Shown here piece after piece: positions 33,120-41,463 of a stretch of DNA of 64,000 nt. Made by a program: the position numbers and the translations under genes. The DNA lies in NCBI GenBank assembly GCA_964525555.1, contig CAZGHN010000014.1, forward strand, positions 7,757 through 71,756, written 5' to 3'. This stretch comes from JAFGHJ01 sp964525555 (GTDB lineage Bacteria > Hydrothermota > UBA3072). Each line of letters starts with the position of its first letter. Position 1 is the first letter of the stretch. The notes beneath the pieces were generated by a model. The model did no database searches. It saw nothing but the letters and a program-made list of their open reading frames with translations, and was not told where the DNA came from.

Positions 33120-33968
33120 ATGAAGAAACAATATCTTATCCCACTAATTATTTTGTTATTAATATTGTTTTTTCTAGAAGCTAACCTAACAGAATTATAC
33201 GGAAGTAGTAATAAAACAGATGGGCTTAAATCCGAAATAATGCTTCACCCTGTTGACGCCTTTACAGCCTACACACTAAAAAAAGGTGAGTGGATTTACA
33301 GCCAGGCTCTTACTCCCTATCCCAGCTGGTTCTGGTGGGGAATCACTAATAATATCACAACCGAGCTGGATACAGAATGCTGGCTTGGGGGTATCCCGAG
33401 TTTTAACTTCAGATTTAGACTTTTAAATCAAAGGACTTTTATCCCAACTGTCGCATTTGAAACCATGTATCAGTATCTACCGAAAGAAATCGATCAACTC
33501 GATAATTATGATTCGTTATCGGTAAAGAGAAAAGGAAATAGCTGGTATAATAGGCTCAATTTAAGCTGGGAGATAAAGAAAAATCTTTATTTAAGCGTTT
33601 CAGGAGGGGCGACATACTCGAAAAATTTAACAATAGACAATTCCGATACCGTCAATTATGAAGGAGAAACATACAATAATCGTGTTACTCCTGATGTTTC
33701 CGCCGGTATTGATTTCAGAGTAAGTGAGTGGTTATCTCTTCATGCTGCGGTTTCCTATGGAACTACGTTTATTTATCTCGATAATGTTCCGCGAAAGCAG
33801 CAGTTTAATGTAGGCGCAAGATTTGCCCCTTTTTACAAACATGAAAACGGTATATTAAAAAATTTCCGGATTGAGCTGGCAATTTTAACATTTCGATTCA
33901 AAGAGGTCGACCATCTCGTAAGTGGTCCTTTCGGATTCATTTACTGGCAATGGGGCGGTAGTAAATGA
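33120..33968 (+). CDS. Probable outer-membrane beta-barrel protein, unknown function
   Basis: A 282-residue protein with an N-terminal hydrophobic signal (residues 4-22, 'YLIPLIILLLILFFL'). It then has alternating aromatic strands rich in Trp/Tyr ('SWFWWGITNNITTELDTEC', 'NLYLSVSGGATYSKNL', 'WLSLHAAVSYGTTFIYL'), typical of transmembrane beta barrels, and ends in 'GPFGFIYWQWGG'. No family recognised. Its gene lacks a ribosome site but has a close promoter. Plausibly an outer-membrane protein of this diderm cell. Confidence 0.6.
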   Translation: MKKQYLIPLIILLLILFFLEANLTELYGSSNKTDGLKSEIMLHPVDAFTAYTLKKGEWIYSQALTPYPSWFWWGITNNITTELDTECWLGGIPSFNFRFRLLNQRTFIPTVAFETMYQYLPKEIDQLDNYDSLSVKRKGNSWYNRLNLSWEIKKNLYLSVSGGATYSKNLTIDNSDTVNYEGETYNNRVTPDVSAGIDFRVSEWLSLHAAVSYGTTFIYLDNVPRKQQFNVGARFAPFYKHENGILKNFRIELAILTFRFKEVDHLVSGPFGFIYWQWGGSK

Positions 33969-34075
33969 AAAGATTCAACCACGAAATACACAAAACACAC
34001 GAAATATTTTTATTTTTTTACTAATTTACCAATCAAGCAATCAACTAATTAACTGGTGCGAAGCACATACGTCCC

Positions 34076-34104
34076 TTGACTTTGTTTCAAATTTTCACTA
34101 AAAT
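34076..34104 (+). promoter_or_regulatory. Promoter, probably leaderless, before the small membrane protein
   Basis: TTGACT (34076-34081), 17-bp spacer, TAAAAT (34099-34104), 7 nt to the ATG at 34112. An alternative TTG start at 34076 is the -35 box itself and is rejected. Confidence 0.6.
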
Positions 34105-34111
34105 CCAACAA

Positions 34112-34525
34112 ATGGAAAGGACCTTAAAAACTATCTTATTTGGTATATTAAATCTTGCTTTACTGGGAGTATTCGTATTTGTTTTGTTTATATACGCATC
34201 CCTAAATTTTAGAAGTTTTCCATGGTTTCAAGCAGAAGGTTGGCAGTTTCTCATAGTGATTAAGATAGTACACCCAATACTCTTATGTATAGGAGCTTTG
34301 CTGATATTTTTTGGGTTTTTCTTTCCTATCTCTAAACTAAACAGAGTGATACCTTTTTTATCCCCAGCATCAATTTATATGATGCGTTTACCAGTTTCAT
34401 GGGGATGGGATTTCAACTATTTTTTAATAGCTTTTTGGGTAAATTTCATATTGTTTTCTCTGTTTATCTTTACGGTATCGAAAACAATAATTTTGATTAA
34501 AAACGGAAAGGTTGAAGTAAAGTAA
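34112..34525 (+). CDS. Small four-helix membrane protein, unknown
   Basis: A 137-residue protein with four hydrophobic segments (about residues 5-27, 42-66, 70-85 and 102-128). No family recognised. The start at the ATG (34112) is chosen from the promoter position. It stands alone between repeat spacers. Function cannot be predicted. Confidence 0.6.
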   Translation: MERTLKTILFGILNLALLGVFVFVLFIYASLNFRSFPWFQAEGWQFLIVIKIVHPILLCIGALLIFFGFFFPISKLNRVIPFLSPASIYMMRLPVSWGWDFNYFLIAFWVNFILFSLFIFTVSKTIILIKNGKVEVK

Positions 34526-34634
34526 TGTTGAAATTGTAGTTTTTATTTTTTGCCGTTAGCTGTCAGCGGTGTGCCGAGAGCGGAGTTTGTTCACAGAGAC
34601 ACCGGGTACACATTTAGTAGGCAAAAATTTCAAT

Positions 34635-35807
34635 TTATTTTAAAATAATAAGCTTTTTGGTATCCTCAACTTGACCCGCTTTTAAACGCAAAACATATAT
34701 ACCATCAGGCAAACCTTCTGCCGTCCAACTTTCAGAATGTTTTCCGCCCGATATAGTCTCATCGACTAAAGTTTCTAATTCTTGCCCTAATAGATTAAAC
34801 ACACTTATTTTTACCTCACTTGACCTGCTTAAATAATATTCAATCGTTGCACTACTACTAAAAGGATTCGGATGAATATTTGTCAACGTTGCTTCCAGTT
34901 TAAACTCGTCTAATTGAGAAGGGTCTTGCAGTTGTGAGGCTGTAATGCCGGAATCTAACGGTATTCTCAAATAGTCATTAAATCCCTGGAACGTTTCTAT
35001 GAATTGCTCAGATATAGATAATCTCCAAATTTTAGAAGGCTCACCCTTCAACTTAATAAAAACTTCATTCTCCAAAGGTAAAAACAACATAGAACACAGG
35101 GTTATACTGTGAGCCGTCTGGTCAAGCAATTCGATTCCATCATCAAAATCGAAATTTGTCAAATTTTCCTCTATATATTCACAAGCCGTTTTATACCTGT
35201 CCGCTCCAACCCCATAAACCTCATCATATGGAACGCCCACAAAATCAGCATTCCTGAAATTTGTCATAACCATGTATTGTCCACTCATGGGTATAATTTC
35301 GTCATCGATATCACCAACTTCAAAAATGCAGGCATCCGAATTTAAATCCGCGGCTAACAAATGACAGGACGCCCATGAACTATGATGCCTCAATCTTTTA
35401 TCCAAGAGATAATTCTCAATCTGGTTAATACTGCTAAAATTGTATAAAGCAAACCTGTGTAGGTCCCACATATATAACTCATTCGGCTCTTTCGGATCAT
35501 AATTATGGATTATAGGATGCTGTTCCTGATCCGAACAAAAAAGACCCGAACTATTCATTCCAACAGTATATGCCCAGTAAGCACCTGATCTAAATCCCAT
35601 TTCAAAGACCTTTAAACTCTCGCTATCTCTGATGGTAAATATCATATCTGTATTACTATAATCGAAATTCATTCCATAGAAGATATTCTCCGCATCAACA
35701 TAAACAGCAAAACCGGTACATGCCTTGATTACTGTAGGATTAAATATAAGACCAATCACAACTATAATTGCAATGATAAATGTTTTATATTTCTTAAACA
35801 AACTCAT
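34635..35807 (-). CDS. Secreted Ntn-hydrolase (choloylglycine hydrolase/NAAA-like) with sorting tail
   Basis: A 390-residue protein. It has an N-terminal signal (residues 8-29) ending 'VIKA', followed directly by Cys30 in 'CTGFAVYVDAENIFYGMNFD'. In Ntn hydrolases of the CBAH/linear-amide type the catalytic Cys becomes the N-terminus, so signal cleavage here would expose it. 'NFDYSN' and 'VMTNFRNADF' agree with the family (asn/asp pocket residues). The Arg usually before N-x-D (GRNxD) is Met here. Residues ~310-390 are a FlgD-like/type IX tail ('HPNPFSSSATIEYYL', 'GLPDGIYVLRLKAG'). It probably cleaves an amide outside the cell; substrate unknown. Confidence 0.78.
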   Translation of the reverse strand: MSLFKKYKTFIIAIIVVIGLIFNPTVIKACTGFAVYVDAENIFYGMNFDYSNTDMIFTIRDSESLKVFEMGFRSGAYWAYTVGMNSSGLFCSDQEQHPIIHNYDPKEPNELYMWDLHRFALYNFSSINQIENYLLDKRLRHHSSWASCHLLAADLNSDACIFEVGDIDDEIIPMSGQYMVMTNFRNADFVGVPYDEVYGVGADRYKTACEYIEENLTNFDFDDGIELLDQTAHSITLCSMLFLPLENEVFIKLKGEPSKIWRLSISEQFIETFQGFNDYLRIPLDSGITASQLQDPSQLDEFKLEATLTNIHPNPFSSSATIEYYLSRSSEVKISVFNLLGQELETLVDETISGGKHSESWTAEGLPDGIYVLRLKAGQVEDTKKLIILK

Positions 35808-35928
35808 AATTTAAACATTCCTTTTTTCCAGTATTGTATTCTTTAAATTGTAGATTTCTCCGTAAAAGTCAATATGCACGAAGACACAAAGAGAATAGGA
35901 CGCAGATTAACGCAGACCGGTCATAGGG

Positions 35929-36055
35929 AAATTGAAAAATGGGAAAATTGATAAATTGGGGAGGGGAACTATTTCTCTATTTTTCTATTTAACCATTTAA
36001 CTGATCTAAAGGATCTACAAAACTATTTTACTATTTCGCGATTTTACTATTTTAC
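35929..36055. repeat. Long inverted repeat, arm A
   Basis: Nearly the exact reverse complement of 44697-44823: 'aattgaaaaatgggaaaatt', 'ggggaggggaactatttctc' and 'gatctaaaggatct' appear in the same order. The flanks 35808-35928 and 36056-36276 hold other word-like repeats and AT-rich sequence, with no gene seen. Confidence 0.7.
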
Positions 36056-36276
36056 AATATTCTAGAAACACGAAACTCTAAACACTAAACTCTAGTTTAC
36101 ACAGAGCGCACAAAGATTTTTTAGCCCTAAAACGAAACCAACAGTATACATTAAAAATATAGTAAAAATATATAATATAATGCTAAAAAGTAATATATAT
36201 AATATAAAAACTAAACATCTCTATATTTCCTTTGTTTTTCTTATATAATAGAAGACTAAAAAATATTATACGGGGG

Positions 36277-36306
36277 TTGACAAATTGAATTTCAAGTTTA
36301 AATTAT
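36277..36306 (+). promoter_or_regulatory. Promoter of the three-gene winged-helix operon
   Basis: TTGACA (36277-36282) and AATTAT (36301-36306), 18-bp spacer, in very AT-rich DNA. An AGAGGAG ribosome site (36329-36335) precedes the ATG at 36341. Confidence 0.45.
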
Positions 36307-36340
36307 ATATAAACATAAATTTATAAAAAGAGGAGTTAAA

Positions 36341-36769
36341 ATGAATAACGAAACTTTAAAGAAGCGAATATTGGAAGAAATGACTGTTGATTACTCATCG
36401 GCGTTGGAGAAAAACTTCGATATAGCTAAAAAATATGTGAATATCACAAAGAAAGGAAAAGTTGATGTTAAGTATAAGGAAAGACTTGCCGGAGAAGATA
36501 GGATTTTGCTGTATCTTATAGGAAAGCTCTATGCAAAGGCAGCTGAATTGACAGCATCTGTAGATGTAGGAAATAAAGAATTGATGGATGAGTTAGGAAT
36601 TCCTCAGGGATCATTGTTGCCTTGGCTTAAAAACTTAAGAGAGGCCAATGGAATCGAAAGTGTTACAAGAAATCGCTTCTCGTATCATAAGATACGATTG
36701 AATAATATAGAAAGAACGCTGAAGAGAATTGACAAAAAATTGTCAAGAATTTATAAGGAGAAAGAATGA
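36341..36769 (+). CDS. Putative winged-helix protein (accessory operon gene 1)
   Basis: A 142-residue basic soluble protein. Residues ~45-115 have a helix-turn-helix/winged-helix look ('EDRILLYLIGKLYAKAAEL', 'NKELMDELGIPQGSLLPWL', 'GIESVTRNRFSYHKIRL'). The N-terminal 40 residues and the C-terminal 25 are helical and charged. I recall this type of protein mainly from archaea and unusual bacteria, but cannot name a family. It overlaps the next gene by 4 bp, giving a tight three-gene operon. Probably DNA-binding (inference). Confidence 0.6.
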   Translation: MNNETLKKRILEEMTVDYSSALEKNFDIAKKYVNITKKGKVDVKYKERLAGEDRILLYLIGKLYAKAAELTASVDVGNKELMDELGIPQGSLLPWLKNLREANGIESVTRNRFSYHKIRLNNIERTLKRIDKKLSRIYKEKE

Positions 36770-37131
36770 ATAATGAAGAGAGTAGTCATATAGAAGACAG
36801 GATAGAAAAGCTTGAGAAAAGGGTTGCAATATTGGAGCAAAAATTAAATAGCAAGGGAAAAAGGGGGGCTAAGGCAAAATTAAAAACAAATACATGGTAT
36901 AAACCCGGCAGCACAATAGGGAAAATCGTATTACTTATTGAAGAGGGCTTTTTTGATACTCCTCACACTATGAGCGAAATAATATTCGAATTAAAAGAGA
37001 AAGACTACCATCTGAAACCTTCTGATTTAACTTTTCCTATGAGGCGGATTGTGCGCAATGGGCTTCTTAAAAGAACGAAGAAAAAGACTGATGGTACTCT
37101 ATCAAAAAAGTGGCTTTATGTGAGGGTTTAA
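36766..37131 (+). CDS. Coiled coil plus winged-helix-like protein (accessory operon gene 2)
   Basis: A 121-residue protein. Residues ~8-30 are a short coiled coil ('EDRIEKLEKRVAILEQKL'). Residues ~45-121 resemble a winged helix ('GKIVLLIEEGFF', 'TMSEIIFELKEK', 'LTFPMRRIVRNGLLKRTKKK', then a strand 'KKWLYVRV'). The same fold pattern appears at the start of the third gene, so the two may be related. It overlaps gene 1 by 4 bp; gene 3 begins 2 bp after its stop. Function unknown. Confidence 0.6.
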   Translation: MNNEESSHIEDRIEKLEKRVAILEQKLNSKGKRGAKAKLKTNTWYKPGSTIGKIVLLIEEGFFDTPHTMSEIIFELKEKDYHLKPSDLTFPMRRIVRNGLLKRTKKKTDGTLSKKWLYVRV

Positions 37132-37133
37132 CA

Positions 37134-37871
37134 ATGGCTACTAAAAACACAATTTTACAAAAATGTGAGAAATTCTTATCTAATAAAAAAAGATTTAAAT
37201 ATAGGGTCTGCAAATTATTGAAAGATAGTGATTTTTCTGATGTTCTATCCTCTCAAGAACTAACTCATTTATTGAATGAGGGACCTGGAAAAAAGATTAA
37301 AACGACCAATCTTACCGCATTAATGGAACCTCTGCTTGAAGATGATATTGTAAAAATAAAGATTAGAGGCCGCGGTAGAAACAAAAGAAAATTTTGGTTT
37401 CCCGGGTGGATAGACAAACATAAAATTAATCTTAGCCCTACAGGAGGAAATGTTGTAACAGGACAGATTTTCCCTGAAAAATTAGTCAAGGCTTTAGGTA
37501 AGGATTTTAAGACTGAAATCTCTGACCTTGGTCTGAATTATGGGAAAAGTGGAACTTGTACTGCGTTTCTGCTAAGAAAGATTCTAGAAAAATTGATATT
37601 TTCAACATTCGCTAAAAATGGTTTCTCTGATAAATTAAAAGATAAAAAAGGCAACTTTGTCGGTCTGAAAACTATGCTTAATTTATCGACAATGTACAAA
37701 GTCAAGGGAAAACCCTTTTTAATGCCTAAAACCGCAAAGGAAATTGAAGGGATAAAATTCTTAGGTGATACTTCTGCACACGATCCCCTTACAAATGTAG
37801 CAATGAGAACAATAATTTTACAAATGCCTTTTATTATTACAGCTTATGAAGAGTTATCAAGAAAACTTTAG
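37134..37871 (+). CDS. Winged-helix-like plus HEPN-like C-terminal protein (accessory operon gene 3)
   Basis: A 245-residue protein from the ATG at 37134; a GTG eight codons upstream lies inside the preceding gene. Residues ~10-90 are winged-helix-like ('FKYRVCKLLKDSDF', 'SSQELTHLLNEG', 'LTALMEPLLEDDIVKIKI'). The C-terminal half is helical: 'FLLRKILEKLIFSTFAKNGF', a Lys-rich loop, then 'IKFLGDTSAHDP'. That last motif recalls the R/GD..AH segments of HEPN-like or DUF4145-type domains, which are common in defence and toxin proteins; no catalytic RxxxxH is seen. Homology is tentative. Confidence 0.55.
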   Translation: MATKNTILQKCEKFLSNKKRFKYRVCKLLKDSDFSDVLSSQELTHLLNEGPGKKIKTTNLTALMEPLLEDDIVKIKIRGRGRNKRKFWFPGWIDKHKINLSPTGGNVVTGQIFPEKLVKALGKDFKTEISDLGLNYGKSGTCTAFLLRKILEKLIFSTFAKNGFSDKLKDKKGNFVGLKTMLNLSTMYKVKGKPFLMPKTAKEIEGIKFLGDTSAHDPLTNVAMRTIILQMPFIITAYEELSRKL

Positions 37872-37964
37872 GAGACGCATGGAGGGGTTAAGTCTTCTTT
37901 TTTGTTTTATTAGGGAATTTAAGAGAGAAAAATTGGGGAATGGTAAAGGAATATTCTAATAGGT

Positions 37965-38750
37965 ATGTTTATTGCATATTATGATGAATCTGGAGATGAC
38001 GGCTACCCTGTTTATTCTTCAAGCCTTTTCGTCTTAACAAGTTTATATCTTCATGAAAATGATTGGAAGAATACACACAAGGAACTTTATAAATTTAGGA
38101 AATATTTAAATACTGCCTATAATTTTCCTTTGGATCTTGAATTTCACTTTCGCAGTTTTTTATTGAATAAATCACCCTATAAGGCGTTCTCTTTTACCCC
38201 AGAAATATGTATAGAGATAGTGGATAAATATTGTAGCTTAGTTTCTAAATTAGATATTAAGATTGTTAATGTAGTTGTTATTAAAGATAGAATAATTAAA
38301 GATGATTATCCTGTTTTAAAAAACGCATTTACGTGTTCAATCCAGCGAATTCATAACGATATGGAGAAGAATTACTCAAGTGAAAATTTTATGATTATTA
38401 CGGATAAAGGACGCCTTCCAAGTATGATAAAGATTGCCCGAAAAATGTCGCAAGCAAATTTGATACGTTCCAAAATCTCAAATAAATTTTACCATAAAGA
38501 AATAGAGTTACTAATAGAAGTTCCTTTTGCAAGAGATTCAAGGCATTGCTATTTTATTCAAACGGTTGATATGATATCTTATATAATATATCTTTATATT
38601 TATAAAAAATACCCCAATAGAATGCAAAATATAATTGATAAAAACAAGATTATAGAGTGGATGGATATCCTGAAAAATAGTTTTAATATTGATGCTTCTA
38701 ACGAATGTGAATATGGAATTGTTCGTATTCCAAAGAAGAAGTGGGAATAA
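37965..38750 (+). CDS. DUF3800 protein
   Basis: A 261-residue protein. It has the DUF3800 hallmark at the N-terminus ('IAYYDESGDDG', with D7, E8 and D11), an inner 'IITDKGR' segment and the late 'QTVDMISYIIY' (Asp near residue 200). Together they give the acidic set of a predicted RNase H-like nuclease fold. DUF3800 genes are common in variable regions and beside defence or mobile genes. No biochemical role is established. It follows the winged-helix operon by 93 bp. No clear ribosome site. Confidence 0.8.
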   Translation: MFIAYYDESGDDGYPVYSSSLFVLTSLYLHENDWKNTHKELYKFRKYLNTAYNFPLDLEFHFRSFLLNKSPYKAFSFTPEICIEIVDKYCSLVSKLDIKIVNVVVIKDRIIKDDYPVLKNAFTCSIQRIHNDMEKNYSSENFMIITDKGRLPSMIKIARKMSQANLIRSKISNKFYHKEIELLIEVPFARDSRHCYFIQTVDMISYIIYLYIYKKYPNRMQNIIDKNKIIEWMDILKNSFNIDASNECEYGIVRIPKKKWE

Positions 38751-38756
38751 AAAGAC

Positions 38757-38788
38757 ACCACCTACACCGTATAAACGGTTTCAGTGGT
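38757..38788 (+). terminator. Hairpin after the DUF3800 gene
   Basis: ACCAC (38757-38761) pairs with GTGGT (38784-38788), and inside it ACCG (38766-38769) with CGGT (38776-38779). It starts 6 bp past the stop codon. There is no following T-run, so termination is only possible. Confidence 0.3.
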
Positions 38789-38974
38789 TCAATATATTAT
38801 TAACCTTTTCATCTAATTTGTCAAGGTATAAAATTAAATTTCTCAATAGAGGGATTAGGTCCTGTTTTTTGGATTTCCTAAATCCCATTAATAACCTTTG
38901 CTTGAGATGATTGTGCTTACTAATTTAGATAAACGAGATGAATTGTGTAGAGTCAGGAATAGGAAAAAGTAAAA

Positions 38975-39811
38975 ATGTCCCCAACTAATGAGCTTAAAGA
39001 ATATTTACAAAAATTAGTCGAATTAGGAAAGAATCCAACGTATATAAACGAGATTGAACCTGCGTATGCATTTTACCACCATGCTCCTGAATACCTAAGA
39101 TTAAATTTCGTCGACATCCAAAAAAACGATAAAGACCCCCCAGATTTTCTCATCAAACTTAAAAAAAATAGTTTGATAAATCTCGAAGTTACTACTCTAG
39201 CTGATAAACGAATATTCAAAACAAACAAATTTATAAGAAGCTTAGAAGAAATTGTTGATCCTATAATTCAGGAGAACAGAAATTCTTTACCCGTAGGGAC
39301 ATATGCAGTTACATTCTTTCCAGGAAGAAAAAAAATAAGCTATTTGTGTATGAATGATGATGATTTTAAAAACAACATAAGTAAGATTGAGCTTAAAAAA
39401 ACCCTTAAAAGAGATATCCCCAAATGGTTTAAAAAGTATGCAGAAAAAGGTGACGAAAGCTGGCCGTTATGCAATAACAATGGTGATCAAATCGGAAGTT
39501 TAATTATATCTAAATTATGTATTTCTAAAGAGATGAAAATTTCGATATGGCCACAAGGTGTTTCTAGGCGTCGGGGTTGGAATCGTAAAGAATTAACTGA
39601 CAAATTACAAAGTGTGATCGATAGGAAAGAAGATTTTAGCAGATATAGTGAATCATATTGGTTATTAATTTCCGACAGAGAAGATTCAATGCGTACAGGA
39701 TATCTTGAATTTGATTTATCAGACATCAGAATAAAATCGCGATTTTTTGAAAAGATTTTTCTTATCCGTTTTGGAGACGAAGTTGATGAGCTAAGAGTTA
39801 GATCTGTTTAA
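38975..39811 (+). CDS. PD-(D/E)XK-like putative nuclease
   Basis: A 278-residue protein with no signal. The pattern 'DPPDFLIKL' (D57), then 'INLEVTTL' (E71-V-T), fits the D…ExK/ExT core of PD-(D/E)XK nucleases with Thr in place of Lys. The N-terminus 'NELKEYLQKLVELGKNPTYI' and later strands ('GTYAVTFFPG', 'SYWLLISDRED') are consistent with such a fold. No family name recalled. It closes the accessory block after the DUF3800 gene, with a ~220-bp gap. Nuclease activity is inference. Confidence 0.55.
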   Translation: MSPTNELKEYLQKLVELGKNPTYINEIEPAYAFYHHAPEYLRLNFVDIQKNDKDPPDFLIKLKKNSLINLEVTTLADKRIFKTNKFIRSLEEIVDPIIQENRNSLPVGTYAVTFFPGRKKISYLCMNDDDFKNNISKIELKKTLKRDIPKWFKKYAEKGDESWPLCNNNGDQIGSLIISKLCISKEMKISIWPQGVSRRRGWNRKELTDKLQSVIDRKEDFSRYSESYWLLISDREDSMRTGYLEFDLSDIRIKSRFFEKIFLIRFGDEVDELRVRSV

Positions 39812-39845
39812 AATAATTATTTTAATATCAACAGCCCCAATTCCT

Positions 39846-39940
39846 AAAAAGTGAAAAGGAGTGTACAACTGACAGATGACCGAGGACGGACGACCGAAAT
39901 CAAAAACAGTATCTATTTTAGATTCTTTGAATCAGTATAT
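39846..39940. repeat. REP-like spacer repeat, copy R1
   Basis: Contains 'aactgacagatgaccgagga', 'cggacgaccgaaatcaaaaa' and 'cagtatctattttagattct'. Further copies lie at about 41245-41325, 42293-42400, 44585-44690, 47899-47992, 49499-49590 and 63853-63970. Confidence 0.65.
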
Positions 39941-40008
39941 CCGTAAATCAGTTTATCAGTGAATTAGTTTTTTTACTAATTGACCAATTTACCAATTCAC
40001 TAATAACT

Positions 40009-40062
40009 ATTTCCGCTTTTGCGGAAATCCAATCTTGACATTTATTACTTTTTCATTACGAT
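40009..40062 (+). promoter_or_regulatory. Hairpin-promoter cassette before the FG-GAP protein
   Basis: Perfect hairpin ATTTCCGC/GCGGAAAT with TTTT loop (40009-40028), then TTGACA (40035-40040), 16-bp spacer, TACGAT (40057-40062) within 'cattacgatttataa'. The same motif precedes 61679, and a like hairpin precedes the promoters at 47420 and 60385. Confidence 0.5.
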
Positions 40063-40082
40063 TTATAAATAATGGAGGTATT

Positions 40083-41225
40083 ATGCGAAAAAAATATAAT
40101 CACTTATTACGCCTTATTTTAATCCTGGTTTTAATATTAAATATAACTATAAGTACTCACTGTACTGCTGAATCTAATGATAAATTGCTTGTGTCCTTTA
40201 AAAAAAGTGCGCAAGTTTTTGACAAAACAGAAATCATGGATGTAGCATTGGGAGATTTAAACAATGACGGAAATGTTGACGCCGTGCTGGCAAAAATGGG
40301 TGAAAACAATCCATCAACGATATGGTTTAATAATGGCAAAGGACAATTTGATTGCAACGGCCAAAAATTAGCCCTGTGGGGACACGGTGTTGCGCTGGGG
40401 GATCTGGATTTCGATAAAGATCTTGATATCTTTCTTGCGCGAAATGATGAACCAAGTAAAGTCTATTTGAATAATGGCAATGGGGTATATATAGAAAACG
40501 GCCAAAATATTGGTTTTATAAATGATAAGTATAAATCTGCCACAGATGTTCAGTTGGCTGATATAGATGGCGATGGCGATCTCGATGCACTAGTTAATTA
40601 CTATAATTCCCCTAATACGTTTTGGATTAATGATGGTAAAGCAAACTTTAGTTTGAGCAAAATTTACTTTGATGATATTCCAACTTTAGGTGATCTGGAT
40701 AACGACGGCGATATAGACATATTTTTAAAAATACTAAATTACGGCTATAAAACAATATTAAATGACGGCAAAGGCAAATTCGAAAATCATTGGGAGATTG
40801 CAGACAGTAACGCAACATACGGGCAAATAAAATTAGGTGATTTTGACGGCGATAAAGATTTGGACGCTATAATCACAAATGGGGATTATTCAAAAAGTAT
40901 TCCGACAAAAATCTGGTATAATGATGGAAAAGGAAATTTCAAATGTGGCGACCAGAAATTAGGCCCAACAAAGTTCGCAAGAGTTGCATTAGGCGATTTA
41001 AATAATGATAAACACCTGGATGTGTTTATTTCCATCTTCAAACAAGACAATCAAATCTGGATAAATAACGGGAAAGGATATTTTATCGATAGCGGATTGA
41101 AAATTGACGGAGAACTTGGCTGCGCATTAGGAGATTTAGATAATGATGGTGATTTCGATATTTTTGTAGGCACTCGTGAATCAGTTGGCGGAATTTGGTT
41201 TAATGAACTTATTCATCAATATTGA
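40083..41225 (+). CDS. Exported FG-GAP/VCBS-repeat protein
   Basis: A 380-residue protein. The ATG at 40083 follows a GGAGGT site; an upstream TTG is the -35 box. Residues ~8-25 form a signal ('LLRLILILVLILNITIS'). Residues ~45-380 carry about seven FG-GAP/VCBS repeats, each with a Ca-binding loop such as 'DLNNDGNVD', 'DIDGDGDLD' or 'DLDNDGDID', then 'IWFNNGKGQF'. That pattern forms a seven-bladed, integrin-like propeller. Unlike other propellers here it lacks a sorting tail, ending 'GIWFNELIHQY'. Probably periplasmic or released; role unknown. Confidence 0.82.
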   Translation: MRKKYNHLLRLILILVLILNITISTHCTAESNDKLLVSFKKSAQVFDKTEIMDVALGDLNNDGNVDAVLAKMGENNPSTIWFNNGKGQFDCNGQKLALWGHGVALGDLDFDKDLDIFLARNDEPSKVYLNNGNGVYIENGQNIGFINDKYKSATDVQLADIDGDGDLDALVNYYNSPNTFWINDGKANFSLSKIYFDDIPTLGDLDNDGDIDIFLKILNYGYKTILNDGKGKFENHWEIADSNATYGQIKLGDFDGDKDLDAIITNGDYSKSIPTKIWYNDGKGNFKCGDQKLGPTKFARVALGDLNNDKHLDVFISIFKQDNQIWINNGKGYFIDSGLKIDGELGCALGDLDNDGDFDIFVGTRESVGGIWFNELIHQY

Positions 41226-41244
41226 AGTATAAACCGATCCAAAC

Positions 41245-41325
41245 CTTGAAATGTGAAAAGAAGTAGCTAGTAGTAGGCACTCAATAAATCAAAAACAGTA
41301 TCTATTTTAACTTCTTTTTGAGATC
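41245..41325. repeat. REP-like spacer repeat, copy R2
   Basis: 'aaaccttgaaatgtgaaaag' at the left end and 'caaaaacagtatctatttta' at the right; the middle is replaced. It overlaps the 3' end of the 52-codon minus-strand gene. Confidence 0.55.
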
Positions 41326-41460
41326 TTTTAGATCTTTCTCGATTTTATCTAATTTTTTTAGAACAGGCTTTAGCTCTTCTTTGATAATTTGTTTAATGCT
41401 TATATGTGAAGAAGCTTTGCCTATCACTTTTTTTGAACTATTTTCTTTTTTCTTTTTCAT
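41302..41460 (-). CDS. Small coiled-coil protein (52 residues)
   Basis: An open frame from ATG 41460 to TAG 41302, too short for most gene callers. It is basic, with a C-terminal heptad helix ('IKQIIKEELKPVLKKLDKIE', then KDLKDLKKKLK). An almost identical frame lies at 47982-48119: the amino-acid sequence is conserved and base changes are mostly silent (for example GAG/GAA, TTA/TTG), which supports real coding. It follows the STAS-like gene by 3 bp, so co-transcription is likely. Function unknown. Confidence 0.5.
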   Translation of the reverse strand: MKKKKENSSKKVIGKASSHISIKQIIKEELKPVLKKLDKIEKDLKDLKKKLK

Positions 41461-41463
41461 TTT

